Position numbers and translations under genes: made by a program
The notes under the pieces: generated by a model
Told to the model about the DNA's origin: nothing
Database searches by the model: none
Seen by the model: only the letters and a program-made list of their open reading frames with translations
Assembly: GCF_013523165.1 (NCBI RefSeq)
Contig: NZ_JAAMQI010000006.1
Location: forward strand, 169,188 to 233,187
Direction: 5' to 3'
DNA length: 64,000 bases
Source: Pseudomonas entomophila
GTDB lineage: Bacteria; Pseudomonadota; Gammaproteobacteria; Pseudomonadales; Pseudomonadaceae
In this document: in pieces, positions 53,276 through 64,000 of the stretch
Layout: each line of letters begins with the position of its first letter
How positions within the stretch are numbered: the first letter of the stretch is position 1

Positions 53276-53980
53276 ATGGCTGAGGGTGTGGTGAACCTCG
53301 AGGTGGGGCAGGGCCTGCAGGCCGAGCAGGCGCTGCTGACGGAGGTCTGTCAGGGGCAGCGCGAATCCGGCTTGCTGGTCTGGCGGCCCACGAACCGGGC
53401 GTTGGTGATGCCCCGGCGCATGAGCCGTCTGGAAGGCTTCGACGCCGCCAGCCGGCAGCTCGCCGAAGCGGGTTGGCCGATCCTGCTGCGCGAGACCGGC
53501 GGCGAACCCGTGCCGCAATCGCCTGCGACGGTCAACCTGGCCCTGGTCTATGTGGCCCCGCGCAGCGAGGGCGATCATGGCCGGATCGAGCGGGCCTACG
53601 AGCGTCTGTGCCTGCCCTTGTGCGACCTGCTCGGAACGTGGGGCCTGGACACGTCGCTGGGTGAAGTGGAAGGCGCGTTCTGCGATGGCCGCTACAACGT
53701 CAATATCCAGGGCCGCAAATGGGTTGGCACTGCCCAGCGCTGGCGCCAGGGGCTGGGCGGTAAACGGCCGGTCGTGCTGGTCCACGGCGCCTTGCTGCTC
53801 GAGGACGAACGCGTCTCGATGATTCAGGCCGTCAACCGCTTCAACACCTGCTGCGGGCTGGAGCAGCGGTGCCAGGCCGACAGCCACATCGCCTTGAGCG
53901 AAGTGGTGGCCGACGCCCCCTGGGCGCGTGACTTCGTCAGGGTGTACCAGCAGGTGCTCCAGGCCTTGCCCGACGCGTGA
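53276..53980 (+). CDS. Lipoate-protein ligase-like protein of uncertain activity
   Basis: 234 residues resembling the LplA/LipB ligase fold. ILLRETGGEPVPQSPATVNLALVY occupies the place of the usual RRxSGGGAVxxDxGNLNYS segment, so the glycine-rich loop is altered. GAFCDGRYNVNIQGRKWVGTAQRW matches the GRND(I)xxxGxKxxGxAQ region, retaining the Lys of GRKWVGTAQRW. It could be an octanoyl/lipoyl-transfer enzyme with different specificity or a non-catalytic relative. It follows trpC and converges on vfr with a 12-base gap. Confidence 0.75.
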   Translation: MAEGVVNLEVGQGLQAEQALLTEVCQGQRESGLLVWRPTNRALVMPRRMSRLEGFDAASRQLAEAGWPILLRETGGEPVPQSPATVNLALVYVAPRSEGDHGRIERAYERLCLPLCDLLGTWGLDTSLGEVEGAFCDGRYNVNIQGRKWVGTAQRWRQGLGGKRPVVLVHGALLLEDERVSMIQAVNRFNTCCGLEQRCQADSHIALSEVVADAPWARDFVRVYQQVLQALPDA

Positions 53981-53992
53981 GCCGCCTCAGCG

Positions 53993-54637
53993 TCAGCGGG
54001 CACCCAGCACGACCATGGTCTTGCCCTTGACCTGCACCAGGTTGCGCTCTTCGAGGTCCTTGAGGACGCGCCCGACCATCTCCCGGGAGCAACCGACGAT
54101 ACGGCCGATCTCCTGACGCGTCACCTTGATCTGCATGCCCTCGGGGTGGGTCATCGCGTCCGGCTGTTGACACAACTCCAGCAGGCAACGCGCCACCCGT
54201 CCGGTCACGTCGAGAAATGCCAGATCGCCCACCTTGCGCGTGGTATTGCGCAACCGTTGCGCCATCTGTGCGCCCAGGGCGTACAGGATCTGCGGATCCT
54301 GATTGGCCAGTTCGCGAAATTTCTCGTAGCTGATTTCGGCAATCTCGCAATCGGTCTTGGCGCGTACCCAGGCGCTTCGCTGACGGGCCTGCTCTTCGGG
54401 GCCGAACAGGCCCAGCTCGCCGAAGAAGTCGCCGGCATTGAGGTAGGCAATGATCATTTCATGACCGTCGTCGTCTTCGATCAGGATGGTGACCGAGCCC
54501 TTGACGATGAAGGACAGGCTGTCGGCGAGGTCCCCGGCGCTGATGAGGTTGCTTTTGGCCGCATGGCGGCGTTGTTGGCAGTGCGCCAGCAACTTGTCGA
54601 TATTCTTGATTCGGGGAGCCAAGGCTGAGGCGACCAT
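53993..54637 (-). CDS. vfr: cAMP receptor-family regulator Vfr
   Basis: 214 residues of the CRP family. The N-terminal cyclic-nucleotide domain (about 15-130) has [10 protein letters not shown] and [17 protein letters not shown]. The C-terminal HTH is [26 protein letters not shown]. It is a cAMP-responsive global regulator (virulence and metabolism in P. aeruginosa). The start [20 protein letters not shown] aligns with Vfr; 13 upstream codons are excluded. It is divergent from osmC. Confidence 0.95.
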   Translation of the reverse strand: MVASALAPRIKNIDKLLAHCQQRRHAAKSNLISAGDLADSLSFIVKGSVTILIEDDDGHEMIIAYLNAGDFFGELGLFGPEEQARQRSAWVRAKTDCEIAEISYEKFRELANQDPQILYALGAQMAQRLRNTTRKVGDLAFLDVTGRVARCLLELCQQPDAMTHPEGMQIKVTRQEIGRIVGCSREMVGRVLKDLEERNLVQVKGKTMVVLGAR

Positions 54638-54827
54638 CACGGAGTCCTGTCCACGCGTGCACGAAGGGTTTTTCATCGATTGTTTGACGGTAAGCCGCCA
54701 GCGAATTGGCGTCAGCTTATCAGACCGCTTGTTGCACGTCGGCAGCCATGCGGGGTGACTTTACCGTTTCCAAGCGAACCTGCAGCGTCTAAGCTGAGGG
54801 CCTTTTGTCAGTCAGGAGTCAGGAACA

Positions 54828-55250
54828 ATGAAGGCGCGTATCCAGTGGGCCGGCGAGGCGATGTTCCTTGGTGAATCGGGCAGCGGGCATGTGGTCGTCA
54901 TGGACGGTCCGCCCGAGGCCGGCGGTCGGAACCTGGGCGTACGCCCGATGGAAATGCTGCTGCTGGGCCTGGGCGGCTGCAGCAGTTTCGACATCGTGAG
55001 CATCCTGAAGAAATCACGCCAGCGCGTGGAAAGCTGCGAAGCGTTCCTCGAGGCCGATCGGGCCAGCGAGGAGCCGAAGGTCTTCACCCGCATCCACATG
55101 AACTTCGTGGTCAAGGGGCGTGGACTCAAGGAAGCGCAGGTCAAGCGGGCCGTGGAGCTGTCGGCGGAAAAGTACTGCTCGGCGTCCATCATGCTCGAAC
55201 GCGCGGGGGTGGAAGTGACCCACGGCTACGAGATCGTCGAGCTGGACTGA
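54828..55250 (+). CDS. OsmC/Ohr-family peroxidase-like protein
   Basis: 140 residues. The two redox Cys are present at C51 (LGGCSSFD) and C117 (KYCSAS), the pattern used by OsmC/Ohr thiol peroxidases acting on organic hydroperoxides. Neighbour vfr is divergent. Substrate preference cannot be read from sequence. Confidence 0.92.
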   Translation: MKARIQWAGEAMFLGESGSGHVVVMDGPPEAGGRNLGVRPMEMLLLGLGGCSSFDIVSILKKSRQRVESCEAFLEADRASEEPKVFTRIHMNFVVKGRGLKEAQVKRAVELSAEKYCSASIMLERAGVEVTHGYEIVELD

Positions 55251-55289
55251 CGGGCGCAGCCCGGAGGCACAGGTGCCCCCGAGTATCCG

Positions 55290-55937
55290 TCAGATGCGGT
55301 AGGTGCTCTTGGTCATGACCTTGGCCAGCAGGCTCATGCCGAAGCGTACCGGCGCCGGGAAGCGATAGCCGCCAGCGTCGAGCGCGGATTCGGCGTGGTG
55401 CGCTTCGTCGGTCAGCATCTGTTCAAGGATCGCACGGGACTTTTCGTCCTCGGGAGGCAGTTGCGCCAAGTGCTCGTCCAAGTGCTTGCACACCTGCCGC
55501 TCGGTTGCGGCGACGAACCCCAGGCTGACCTTGTCGCTGACCAGCCCGGCGAAGGCGCCGATACCGAACGACATCCCGTAGAACAGAGGGTTGAGCACGC
55601 TGGGGTGGCTGTTGAGCTGGCGAATGCGCTGCTCGCACCAGGCCAGGTGATCGATCTCTTCTTCGGCGGCGTGTTCCATGGCCGTGCGGACCTGCGGCAA
55701 CTTGGCGGTCAGCGCCTGCCCCTGGTACAGCGCCTGGGCGCAGACTTCGCCGGTGTGGTTGATCCGCATGAGCCCCGCGACATGCCGGGCCTGGGGCTCG
55801 TCCAGCTGGGCGTCGGGCTTGACGACGGCCGGAGAGGGGCGAGACGGTTGGCCGCTGAAGGGCAGGAGCGTGCGCAGGGCGGTGTCGGCCTGCAACAGCA
55901 CGCGGTCGAGCGGCGAGTAGTGACGTTCGGTAGCCAT
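55290..55937 (-). CDS. coq7: 3-demethoxyubiquinol 3-hydroxylase Coq7
   Basis: 215 residues, di-iron carboxylate protein. Iron-ligand motifs are [27 protein letters not shown] and [11 protein letters not shown]. Coq7 performs the penultimate hydroxylation of ubiquinone synthesis. GGAGGTG precedes the start [12 protein letters not shown]. It converges on osmC. Confidence 0.97.
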   Translation of the reverse strand: MATERHYSPLDRVLLQADTALRTLLPFSGQPSRPSPAVVKPDAQLDEPQARHVAGLMRINHTGEVCAQALYQGQALTAKLPQVRTAMEHAAEEEIDHLAWCEQRIRQLNSHPSVLNPLFYGMSFGIGAFAGLVSDKVSLGFVAATERQVCKHLDEHLAQLPPEDEKSRAILEQMLTDEAHHAESALDAGGYRFPAPVRFGMSLLAKVMTKSTYRI

Positions 55938-56002
55938 CGGGCACCTCCGCAAGAGTGTGCCCGACAGTGTACCTCAATCGCCGGGTACGGGCGTGCGTCG
56001 GA

Positions 56003-56341
56003 TCAGCCCGGGGGCCAGTTCATCTGACGCTGGCCGAGCACGTGCAGGTGGATGTGGTAGACCGTCTGGCCACCCAGCTCATTGCAGTTCATGACCACAC
56101 GGAAGCCCTCTTCGCAGCCCAGTTCCTTGGCCAGGCGCTGCGCCGTGAACAGGATATGACCCGCCAGGAGCTTGTCGTCTTCCTGCAGGTCGTTGAGGGT
56201 GCGGATGGGCTTTTTGGGGATGACCAGAAAATGCACCGGGGCCTGCGGGGCAATGTCGTGAAAGGCCAGGACCTGGTCGTCCTCGTAGATGATCTTGGCC
56301 GGGATCTCCCGGTTGATGATCTTGGTGAAGAGAGTCTCCAC
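56003..56341 (-). CDS. hinT: HIT-family protein HinT (GTG start)
   Basis: 112 residues. The histidine triad HIHLH occurs in [11 protein letters not shown], the active site for nucleoside phosphoramidate and acyl-AMP hydrolysis. The start is GTG at 56341, giving [22 protein letters not shown], the usual HinT beginning. It lies 65 bases upstream of coq7 on the same strand. Confidence 0.95.
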   Translation of the reverse strand: METLFTKIINREIPAKIIYEDDQVLAFHDIAPQAPVHFLVIPKKPIRTLNDLQEDDKLLAGHILFTAQRLAKELGCEEGFRVVMNCNELGGQTVYHIHLHVLGQRQMNWPPG

Positions 56342-56402
56342 AGTGCGTCTCCATGGTGAGGGTCGTGCCGAGTGTAACCAGCGTGACCGCCCCCGCCCAG
56401 CG

Positions 56403-57185
56403 CTATTCGGTGCCCAACGGCCGGTAGCGCTGGTGGATGAAGCCTGCCAGCTTGCGCGTCACCCAGCGCGGCAGCAGGCGGGGAGCCAGCGCCATCCAGC
56501 GATAGCGGCCATCCGGGTGAATCAGCGCGCGGTTCTTGTCCAGCGCCCGTACGGTGTACAGCGCGACTTCCTCGGCGCTCAGGCAGCGACGGCTGCCGTC
56601 CAGCCGCGGGATGCGGCGGCGCGACGAACGCACCGGGCCCGGGCAGAGCACCGACACCTGGATGCCGCTGCGCTTGAGTTCCTCGCGCAGCGCCTCGGAA
56701 AAGCTCAGCACATAGGCCTTGCTGGCTGCATAGCCTGCCATCCACGGCCCTGGTGCATGGGCCGCCAGCGCAGCCACGTTGAGGATCTGCCCGCCACCCT
56801 GCAGCGCCATGAGGTTGCCCACGGCGTGGCACAGGCGGGTCAGGGTCATGATGTTGACTTCGAGCAGGTCCTGCTCGTCGGCCCACTCCTGCGCGAGAAA
56901 TGGCCCATAGGAGCGCAGGCCCGCGCAATTGATCAGCAGGTCGACACGGTGTTCACCTTCTTCCAGCTCGAGCACGAAGCCCGACACCCGCAGCGGTTCG
57001 CTCAGGTCGCAGGCCCGGAACAGCACCTCGACGCCGAACCGTTGGGTCAGTTCGAGCGCGAGAGGCTCCAGGGCTTCGCGGTGGCGTGCCACCAGGATGA
57101 GATTGCGCCCACGCCGCGCCAAGGCCTCGGCCAGGGCCAGGCCCAGGCCACTGGAGGCGCCGGTGATCATGGCGTAACGGGTCAT
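56403..57185 (-). CDS. Short-chain dehydrogenase/reductase
   Basis: 260 residues. The nucleotide-binding motif TGASSGLG is near the N-terminus; the active-site YxxxK is in [10 protein letters not shown], with [11 protein letters not shown] just before it (the usual catalytic Ser is replaced within this stretch by Ala, which is unusual). Start [11 protein letters not shown] follows GGAGCCGCGC. The substrate is unknown. It lies between hemJ and hinT, all on the minus strand. Confidence 0.9.
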   Translation of the reverse strand: MTRYAMITGASSGLGLALAEALARRGRNLILVARHREALEPLALELTQRFGVEVLFRACDLSEPLRVSGFVLELEEGEHRVDLLINCAGLRSYGPFLAQEWADEQDLLEVNIMTLTRLCHAVGNLMALQGGGQILNVAALAAHAPGPWMAGYAASKAYVLSFSEALREELKRSGIQVSVLCPGPVRSSRRRIPRLDGSRRCLSAEEVALYTVRALDKNRALIHPDGRYRWMALAPRLLPRWVTRKLAGFIHQRYRPLGTE

Positions 57186-57329
57186 GCGCGGCTCCTGGGC
57201 GGCGAAAAGAGCAGGCAGTGTACCGCGAGCCCAGCGCAGGCGCTGGCTTTTGCGCGCCGCGCGAAGCGGACGCCGACGGCCCTGCGGGCACGCCAGACGA
57301 CAGGACACGCACCGATACCCGACCCGGGG

Positions 57330-57755
57330 TCAGAACGGCTTGACGACCACCAGGATGACGACCGCCAGCAGCACCAGCACGGGCACTTCGTTGAACCAGC
57401 GGTAGTACACGTGGCTGCGCCGGTTCTCGCCCAGGGCGAAGCGTTTGCGCTGTGCGCCGCAGATGTGGTGATAGCCGGTCAGCAGCAGCACCAGCGTCAG
57501 TTTGGCATGCATCCAGCCTTGGCTCAGGAAGCCTGGGTTGATCACCAGCAGCCAGATGCCGAACACGTAGGTGGCGATCATGGCAGGGTTCATGATGCCG
57601 CGGTACAGCTTGCGCTCCATCACGGCGAAGCGCTCCTGGCTGACGCTGTCGGTGCTTTGGGCGTGGTAGACGAACAGCCGCGGCAGGTAGAACAGCCCGG
57701 CGAACCAGCACACCATGCTGACGATATGCAGCGCCTTGATCCAGAAATAGAGCAT
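57330..57755 (-). CDS. hemJ: Protoporphyrinogen IX oxidase HemJ
   Basis: 141 residues, four membrane helices. The N-terminus MLYFWIKALHIVSMVCWFAGLFYLPRLFVYH has the conserved His and the LPRLFVYH segment of HemJ, and WMHAKL is present. HemJ oxidises protoporphyrinogen IX in haem synthesis in many proteobacteria lacking HemG. It is divergent from argC. Confidence 0.93.
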   Translation of the reverse strand: MLYFWIKALHIVSMVCWFAGLFYLPRLFVYHAQSTDSVSQERFAVMERKLYRGIMNPAMIATYVFGIWLLVINPGFLSQGWMHAKLTLVLLLTGYHHICGAQRKRFALGENRRSHVYYRWFNEVPVLVLLAVVILVVVKPF

Positions 57756-57827
57756 CGTTGGTTTCCTCGAGGTTTTTCACGGTGGTCAGATAGTAGAGAC
57801 CAACGGCCGCCGGAGCCATCACAACGG

Positions 57828-57856
57828 TTGTGAGCAGGCGTGCGCATCCCTATCAT
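57828..57856 (+). promoter_or_regulatory. Promoter of argC
   Basis: TTGTGA (57828-57833), a 17-base spacer and TATCAT (57851-57856) lie 40 bases before the argC start codon. Spacing is ideal. Confidence 0.65.
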
Positions 57857-57895
57857 CAGGGCTTTACAGTCGGTTCGTTGAGAGGGACACGCGTC

Positions 57896-58930
57896 ATGAT
57901 CAAGGTCGGTATCGTCGGCGGCACGGGCTACACCGGTGTCGAACTGCTGCGTCTGTTGGCGCAGCACCCACAGGCCGACGTGGTGGTCATCACCTCGCGT
58001 TCGGAAGCCGGTCTGCCGGTCGAGGACATGTACCCCAACCTGCGAGGCCATTACGACGGCCTGACGTTCAGCGTGCCTGACACGAAGACCCTGGCCGCCT
58101 GTGACGTGGTGTTCTTCGCCACGCCCCACGGCGTCGCCCATGCCCTGGCCGGCGAGCTGCTCGATGCCGGTACCCGCATCATCGACCTGTCCGCCGACTT
58201 CCGGCTGCAGGACGCCATCGAGTGGGAAAAATGGTACGGCCAGCCGCATGGCGCGCCCGACCGGCTGCCGGGCGCGGTCTATGGCCTGCCCGAAGTCAAC
58301 CGCGAGAAGATTCGCGAAGCGCGCCTGATCGCGGTGCCGGGCTGCTACCCGACGGCCACGCAACTGGGCTTCCTGCCCTTGCTGGAGGCTGGCCTGGCCG
58401 ATCCGCTGCGCCTGATCGCCGACTGCAAGTCCGGCGTCAGTGGCGCTGGGCGCGGGGCCGCAGTCGGCTCGCTGTTCTGCGAAGCGGGTGAGAGCATGAA
58501 AGCCTACGCGGTCAAAGGGCACCGCCATTTGCCCGAGATCAGCCAGGGCCTGCGGTTGGCGGCAGGCGGCGAGATCGGCCTGACCTTCGTCCCGCACCTG
58601 ACCCCGATGATTCGCGGCATCCATGCCACGCTGTACGCGACCGTGACCGATACCTCGGTCGACCTGCAGGCGCTGTTCGAGAAGCGCTATGCCGATGAGC
58701 CGTTCGTCGATGTCATGCCTGCGGGCAGCCACCCGGAGACGCGCAGCGTGCGGGGCGCCAACATGTGCCGTATCGCCGTTCACCGCCCACAGGGCAGCGA
58801 TCTGGTGGTGGTGCTGTCGGTGATCGACAACCTGGTCAAGGGCGCCTCCGGCCAAGCTGTGCAGAACATGAACATCCTCTTCGGGCTGGACGAGCGCCTG
58901 GGCCTGTCTCACGCGGGCATGCTGCCCTGA
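57896..58930 (+). CDS. argC: N-acetyl-gamma-glutamyl-phosphate reductase ArgC
   Basis: 344 residues. NADPH-binding [14 protein letters not shown] at the N-terminus and catalytic C150 in VPGCYPTA. ArgC reduces N-acetylglutamyl phosphate in arginine synthesis. Start [14 protein letters not shown] is conserved; the upstream in-frame GTG/ATG stretch includes the promoter and is discarded. erpA follows 201 bases later. Confidence 0.98.
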   Translation: MIKVGIVGGTGYTGVELLRLLAQHPQADVVVITSRSEAGLPVEDMYPNLRGHYDGLTFSVPDTKTLAACDVVFFATPHGVAHALAGELLDAGTRIIDLSADFRLQDAIEWEKWYGQPHGAPDRLPGAVYGLPEVNREKIREARLIAVPGCYPTATQLGFLPLLEAGLADPLRLIADCKSGVSGAGRGAAVGSLFCEAGESMKAYAVKGHRHLPEISQGLRLAAGGEIGLTFVPHLTPMIRGIHATLYATVTDTSVDLQALFEKRYADEPFVDVMPAGSHPETRSVRGANMCRIAVHRPQGSDLVVVLSVIDNLVKGASGQAVQNMNILFGLDERLGLSHAGMLP

Positions 58931-59053
58931 TCGCTGCGATGAGCGGCACGCTGCAAGCCGATCTGCCTGATGATCGCCAGGGGCCCAATGCACCGGCCCC
59001 GCTTGCAGGCTGTCGCCGTCACGCGTCCTTCAAGACCTGCCGCTCATTCCCCC

Positions 59054-59087
59054 ATAGTTGACCAATTTTCTAGGAGAAGCGGATAAT
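59054..59087 (+). promoter_or_regulatory. Promoter of erpA with an IscR-type-1-like site
   Basis: TTGACC (59058-59063), an 18-base spacer and GATAAT (59082-59087) form a promoter. ATAGTTGACC overlaps the -35; compared with the E. coli IscR type 1 consensus the 25 bases from 59054 match at 18 positions, with all nine of the left half. erpA is an IscR target in other gammaproteobacteria. Confidence 0.5.
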
Positions 59088-59131
59088 GCATGCCATCACG
59101 TGTTATGGCGGCATTGCGCCGGGAGAGTCTG

Positions 59132-59482
59132 ATGAGTGTCGAAACCTTCACCCCTACCATCCTGGAGTTCACCGAAGGGGCCGCGCACAAGGTCAAGACC
59201 TTGGTGACCGAGGAAGGCAACGATCGTCTCAAGTTGCGCGTCTTCGTCACGGGCGGCGGTTGCTCGGGCTTCCAGTACGGTTTCACGTTCGATGAGGACG
59301 TGGCCGATGACGATACCGTGGTCGAGCGCGAAGGCGTGGCCCTGGTGGTCGACCCCATGAGCTTCCAGTACCTGGCAGGCGCCGAAGTGGATTACCAGGA
59401 AGGCCTGGAAGGTTCGCGGTTCATCATCAAGAACCCGAATGCCACGACCACCTGCGGGTGCGGTTCGTCCTTCTCGATCTGA
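59132..59482 (+). CDS. erpA: Iron-sulfur cluster insertion protein ErpA
   Basis: 116 residues, A-type carrier. The three conserved Cys are C44 ([10 protein letters not shown]), C108 and C110 ([10 protein letters not shown]). It delivers Fe-S clusters to apo-enzymes such as those of isoprenoid synthesis. Start MSVETFTPT follows GGGAGAG; upstream in-frame ATGs are less likely. Confidence 0.97.
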   Translation: MSVETFTPTILEFTEGAAHKVKTLVTEEGNDRLKLRVFVTGGGCSGFQYGFTFDEDVADDDTVVEREGVALVVDPMSFQYLAGAEVDYQEGLEGSRFIIKNPNATTTCGCGSSFSI

Positions 59483-59497
59483 GTCGGTGCTCGAAGC

Positions 59498-59527
59498 CAG
59501 AACGCCGCGCAATTGCGCGGCGTTCTG
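59498..59527. terminator. Hairpin between convergent erpA and anmK
   Basis: CAGAACGCCGCGC and GCGCGGCGTTCTG form a 13-bp perfect stem around AATT. It is followed by CTGTCT only, so termination may be weak; it lies between convergent genes and could serve both. Confidence 0.6.
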
Positions 59528-59557
59528 CTGTCTGCGATGCCGTACCGGCCGTTGACC

Positions 59558-62061
<2,504 letters not shown>

Positions 62062-62272
62062 AGATGAGGTGACTTTGAAAAAGGTGAAAAGGAATAGATG
62101 AATGACATGATGAAGATGAAATAACTGTATAAAATATAACCAAATCCTTTTCGGCGCAAGGGCGGCAGACGCTTCGGGGTGTGTCATGAGTCACATCGTG
62201 TGTCGAACTTGTTTTTGATGGCCGATCTTGTATGGTTGGCTCCCTTTGAATCTGAGCCTTGCGGGTCTGTGT

Positions 62273-63472
62273 ATGAAGTCGGTTGAAGAACAGCTGGCGC
62301 TTATCAAGCGCGGTGCGGAAGAGGTGCTGGTCGAGTCGGAACTGGTCGAGAAGCTCAAGCGCGGTGAACCGCTGCGCATCAAGGCCGGCTTCGACCCGAC
62401 CGCACCGGACCTGCACCTGGGCCATACGGTGCTGATCAACAAGCTGCGCCAGTTCCAGGAACTGGGGCATCAGGTGATCTTCCTGATCGGTGACTTCACC
62501 GGCATGATCGGCGACCCGAGCGGCAAGAGCGCCACGCGTCCCCCGTTGACGCGCGAGCAGGTGCTGGACAACGCCGAGACCTACAAGCAGCAGGTCTTCA
62601 AGATTCTGGATCCGGCCAAGACCGAGGTGGCGTTCAACTCCACCTGGATGGACCTGCTCACGCCGGCCGACTTCATTCGTCTGGCGTCGCAGTACACCGT
62701 GGCCCGGATGCTGGAGCGCGACGACTTCGACAAGCGCTACTCCAGCAATCAGCCCATCGCCATTCATGAGTTCCTCTATCCGTTGGTGCAGGGGTACGAC
62801 TCGGTCGCGCTCAAGGCGGACGTCGAGCTGGGCGGGACCGACCAGAAATTCAACCTGCTGATGGGGCGCGAGTTGCAGCGTGCCTATGGGCAGGAAGCGC
62901 AGAACATCGTCACCATGCCGCTGCTCGAAGGGCTCGACGGCGTGAAGAAGATGTCCAAGTCGCTGGGCAATTATGTCGGCATCCAGGAGGCGCCCGGCGT
63001 GATGTACAGCAAGCTGGTGTCGATTCCCGATACGTTGATGTGGCGTTACTTCGAGCTGCTGAGCTTCCGCTCGCTGGAGGAGATCGATCAGCTGCGTGCC
63101 GACGTGCAGGCCGGCGCTAACCCTCGTGACGTCAAGATCAAGCTGGCCGAGGAGATCGTGGCGCGGTTCCATGGCGAGGAAGCGGCCGCCAGCGCGCACC
63201 GTGCCGCAGGCAATCGCATGAAGGAAGGCGAGCTGCCCGAGGATCTGCCAGAGGTCGAGATCGTCTCGAACGAAGACATGCCCATCGCCGCAGTACTGAA
63301 TCGAGCCGGGCTGGTCAAGAACTCGGCCGCCGCACGGGACCTGCTCAATGCCGGTACGGTGAAGGTGGATGGCGAGAGCGTGGATCGTGGGTTCATGTTC
63401 GCCGTGGGGGGCACGCACGTGTGCCAGGCAGGCAAGAAAGCATTTGCCCGGATCACGTTGAAGGCCCAATGA
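62273..63472 (+). CDS. tyrS: Tyrosyl-tRNA synthetase (TyrZ-type)
   Basis: 399 residues of class I. The HIGH-type motif HLGH is at 48-51 and KMSKS in [13 protein letters not shown]; a C-terminal S4 domain (about 335-399) ends the protein. It charges tRNA-Tyr. Pseudomonads carry two TyrRS forms; by position next to the M23/anmK pair and the rrn operon this is the one called tyrZ in P. aeruginosa and tyrS in P. putida. Start [14 protein letters not shown] is conserved. Confidence 0.97.
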   Translation: MKSVEEQLALIKRGAEEVLVESELVEKLKRGEPLRIKAGFDPTAPDLHLGHTVLINKLRQFQELGHQVIFLIGDFTGMIGDPSGKSATRPPLTREQVLDNAETYKQQVFKILDPAKTEVAFNSTWMDLLTPADFIRLASQYTVARMLERDDFDKRYSSNQPIAIHEFLYPLVQGYDSVALKADVELGGTDQKFNLLMGRELQRAYGQEAQNIVTMPLLEGLDGVKKMSKSLGNYVGIQEAPGVMYSKLVSIPDTLMWRYFELLSFRSLEEIDQLRADVQAGANPRDVKIKLAEEIVARFHGEEAAASAHRAAGNRMKEGELPEDLPEVEIVSNEDMPIAAVLNRAGLVKNSAAARDLLNAGTVKVDGESVDRGFMFAVGGTHVCQAGKKAFARITLKAQ

Positions 63473-63502
63473 GCTGAGCGCCATGGCGCGATGGCTATAT
63501 AA

Positions 63503-63543
63503 GCAGCGGGGAAGGTCGGTACGGCCTTCCCCGCTGCGTTTTC
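63503..63543 (+). terminator. Terminator of tyrS
   Basis: GCAGCGGGGAAGG and CCTTCCCCGCTGC form a 13-bp stem followed by GTTTTC, 30 bases after the stop codon. It insulates tyrS from the rrn promoters. Confidence 0.92.
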
Positions 63544-63573
63544 AGCAAGTTGAAATGTTTTTGAAATAAAGGG

Positions 63574-63601
63574 TTGACGGGCTTTCAGATCCCCTTATAA
63601 T
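63574..63601 (+). promoter_or_regulatory. rRNA operon promoter P1
   Basis: TTGACG (63574-63579), 16-base spacer, TATAAT (63596-63601). An AT-rich UP-like run lies just upstream, and the discriminator is GCGC. Confidence 0.85.
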
Positions 63602-63717
63602 GCGCACCACTTCCAACGCAGACGGAACGATAAACGCCTTGTTAATCAACAGGTTGCGTGAGTCAGGACGAAGCGGGAAGTGCTCCGGTCTCGACCGGAA
63701 GCGGTGAAAAAAGGCAG

Positions 63718-63745
63718 TTGACAGCAGGTTGTAACGCTGTATGAT
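63718..63745 (+). promoter_or_regulatory. rRNA operon promoter P2
   Basis: TTGACA (63718-63723), 16-base spacer, TATGAT (63740-63745), preceded by a GGTGAAAAAAGG run. Confidence 0.85.
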
Positions 63746-63827
63746 TCGCCTCCCGCTTCGAGAGATCGCAGCGAGTCAAGTGGTTGAAGTTGTTAGGGTT
63801 TCCCGAAAAGAACTTCAAAATAAACGC

Positions 63828-63855
63828 TTGACACACAACGAGGGCAGCGTAGAAT
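63828..63855 (+). promoter_or_regulatory. rRNA operon promoter P3
   Basis: TTGACA (63828-63833), 16-base spacer, TAGAAT (63850-63855), preceded by an A-rich CTTCAAAATAAACG stretch; GC-rich discriminator. Confidence 0.85.
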
Positions 63856-63862
63856 GCGCGCC

Positions 63863-64000
63863 TCGGTTGAGATGAAAGCTTCTCAGCCAACCGCTCTTTA
63901 ACAATTTGAATCAAGCAATTCGTGTGGGTGCTTGTGAGTTTGGACTGATAGTCAGATAGATTATCAGCATCACAAGTGACACATGAGTAATCATAGTAGT
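63863..64000 (+). promoter_or_regulatory. rrn leader with boxB/boxA antitermination signals
   Basis: A stem GGTTGAGA...TCTCAGCCAACC (about 63865-63892) is the boxB-like hairpin, directly followed by boxA GCTCTTTAACAA (63893-63904). These recruit Nus factors for rRNA antitermination. The remaining ~95 bases are 16S 5' leader; the mature 16S start (GAAGAGTTTGATC) is not reached, so the 16S gene begins just past the window. Confidence 0.85.

Overview
This window is core chromosome of a fluorescent-pseudomonad-type gammaproteobacterium, closest in gene order to Pseudomonas putida. The evidence is high GC content, GC-ending codons, P. putida-type REP elements, and a gene order I recognise: pqqF-davA-davB-lrp, rmcA-rpoD-dnaG-rpsU-tsaD, prkA-yeaH-spoVR, lptD-surA-pdxA-rsmA-apaG-apaH-glpE, amgK-murU, agtSR-agtABCD, rpe-gph-trpE, trpGDC-vfr, argC-erpA-anmK-tyrS and an rRNA operon promoter. 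No database search was run; species and orthology calls rest on remembered family features and synteny. I see no transposon, prophage, CRISPR array or resistance island.

Layout. 1-5.5 kb: the 5' part of pqqF, then lysine-to-5-aminovalerate genes davA/davB with an Lrp-type regulator and a long REP palindrome. 5.6-8.3 kb is the only accessory-looking stretch: a self-inhibited Fic protein with its own operator-like repeat, a structured leader carrying a 41-codon upstream ORF before a DUF3077-like gene, an orphan HipB-like XRE regulator, and tRNA-Ile2(CAU). 8.3-16.6 kb: the c-di-GMP enzyme RmcA and the macromolecular synthesis cluster rpsU-dnaG-rpoD. 16.8-20.6 kb: tsaD, plsY, folB, folK, cca. 20.6-25.6 kb: the stress operon prkA-yeaH-spoVR. 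25.8-33.5 kb: a tightly overlapping minus-strand run, lptD-surA-pdxA-rsmA-apaG-apaH-glpE.

33.6-44.9 kb: peptidoglycan-recycling kinase and uridylyltransferase (amgK, murU), djlA, a DUF3530 hydrolase, and the AgtS/AgtR two-component system followed by an ABC importer (agtABCD) expected to take up 5-aminovalerate/GABA, which links functionally to davBA at the start of the window. 45-53.2 kb: rpe-gph-trpE and trpGDC, separated by the autotransporter esterase estP. Both trp units carry Trp-rich leader peptides, and the one for trpE is the in-frame C-terminus of gph. 53.3-64 kb: a lipoate-ligase-like protein, vfr, osmC, coq7, hinT, a short-chain dehydrogenase, hemJ, argC, erpA, anmK, an M23 peptidase, tyrS, and then three tandem rrn promoters with boxB/boxA leading to a 16S gene that starts just beyond the window.

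The most promising lesser-known items are the uORF/inverted-repeat leader of the DUF3077-like gene, the predicted autoregulation of the Fic gene, and the embedded trp leader with an extra 57-codon ORF overlapping trpG.
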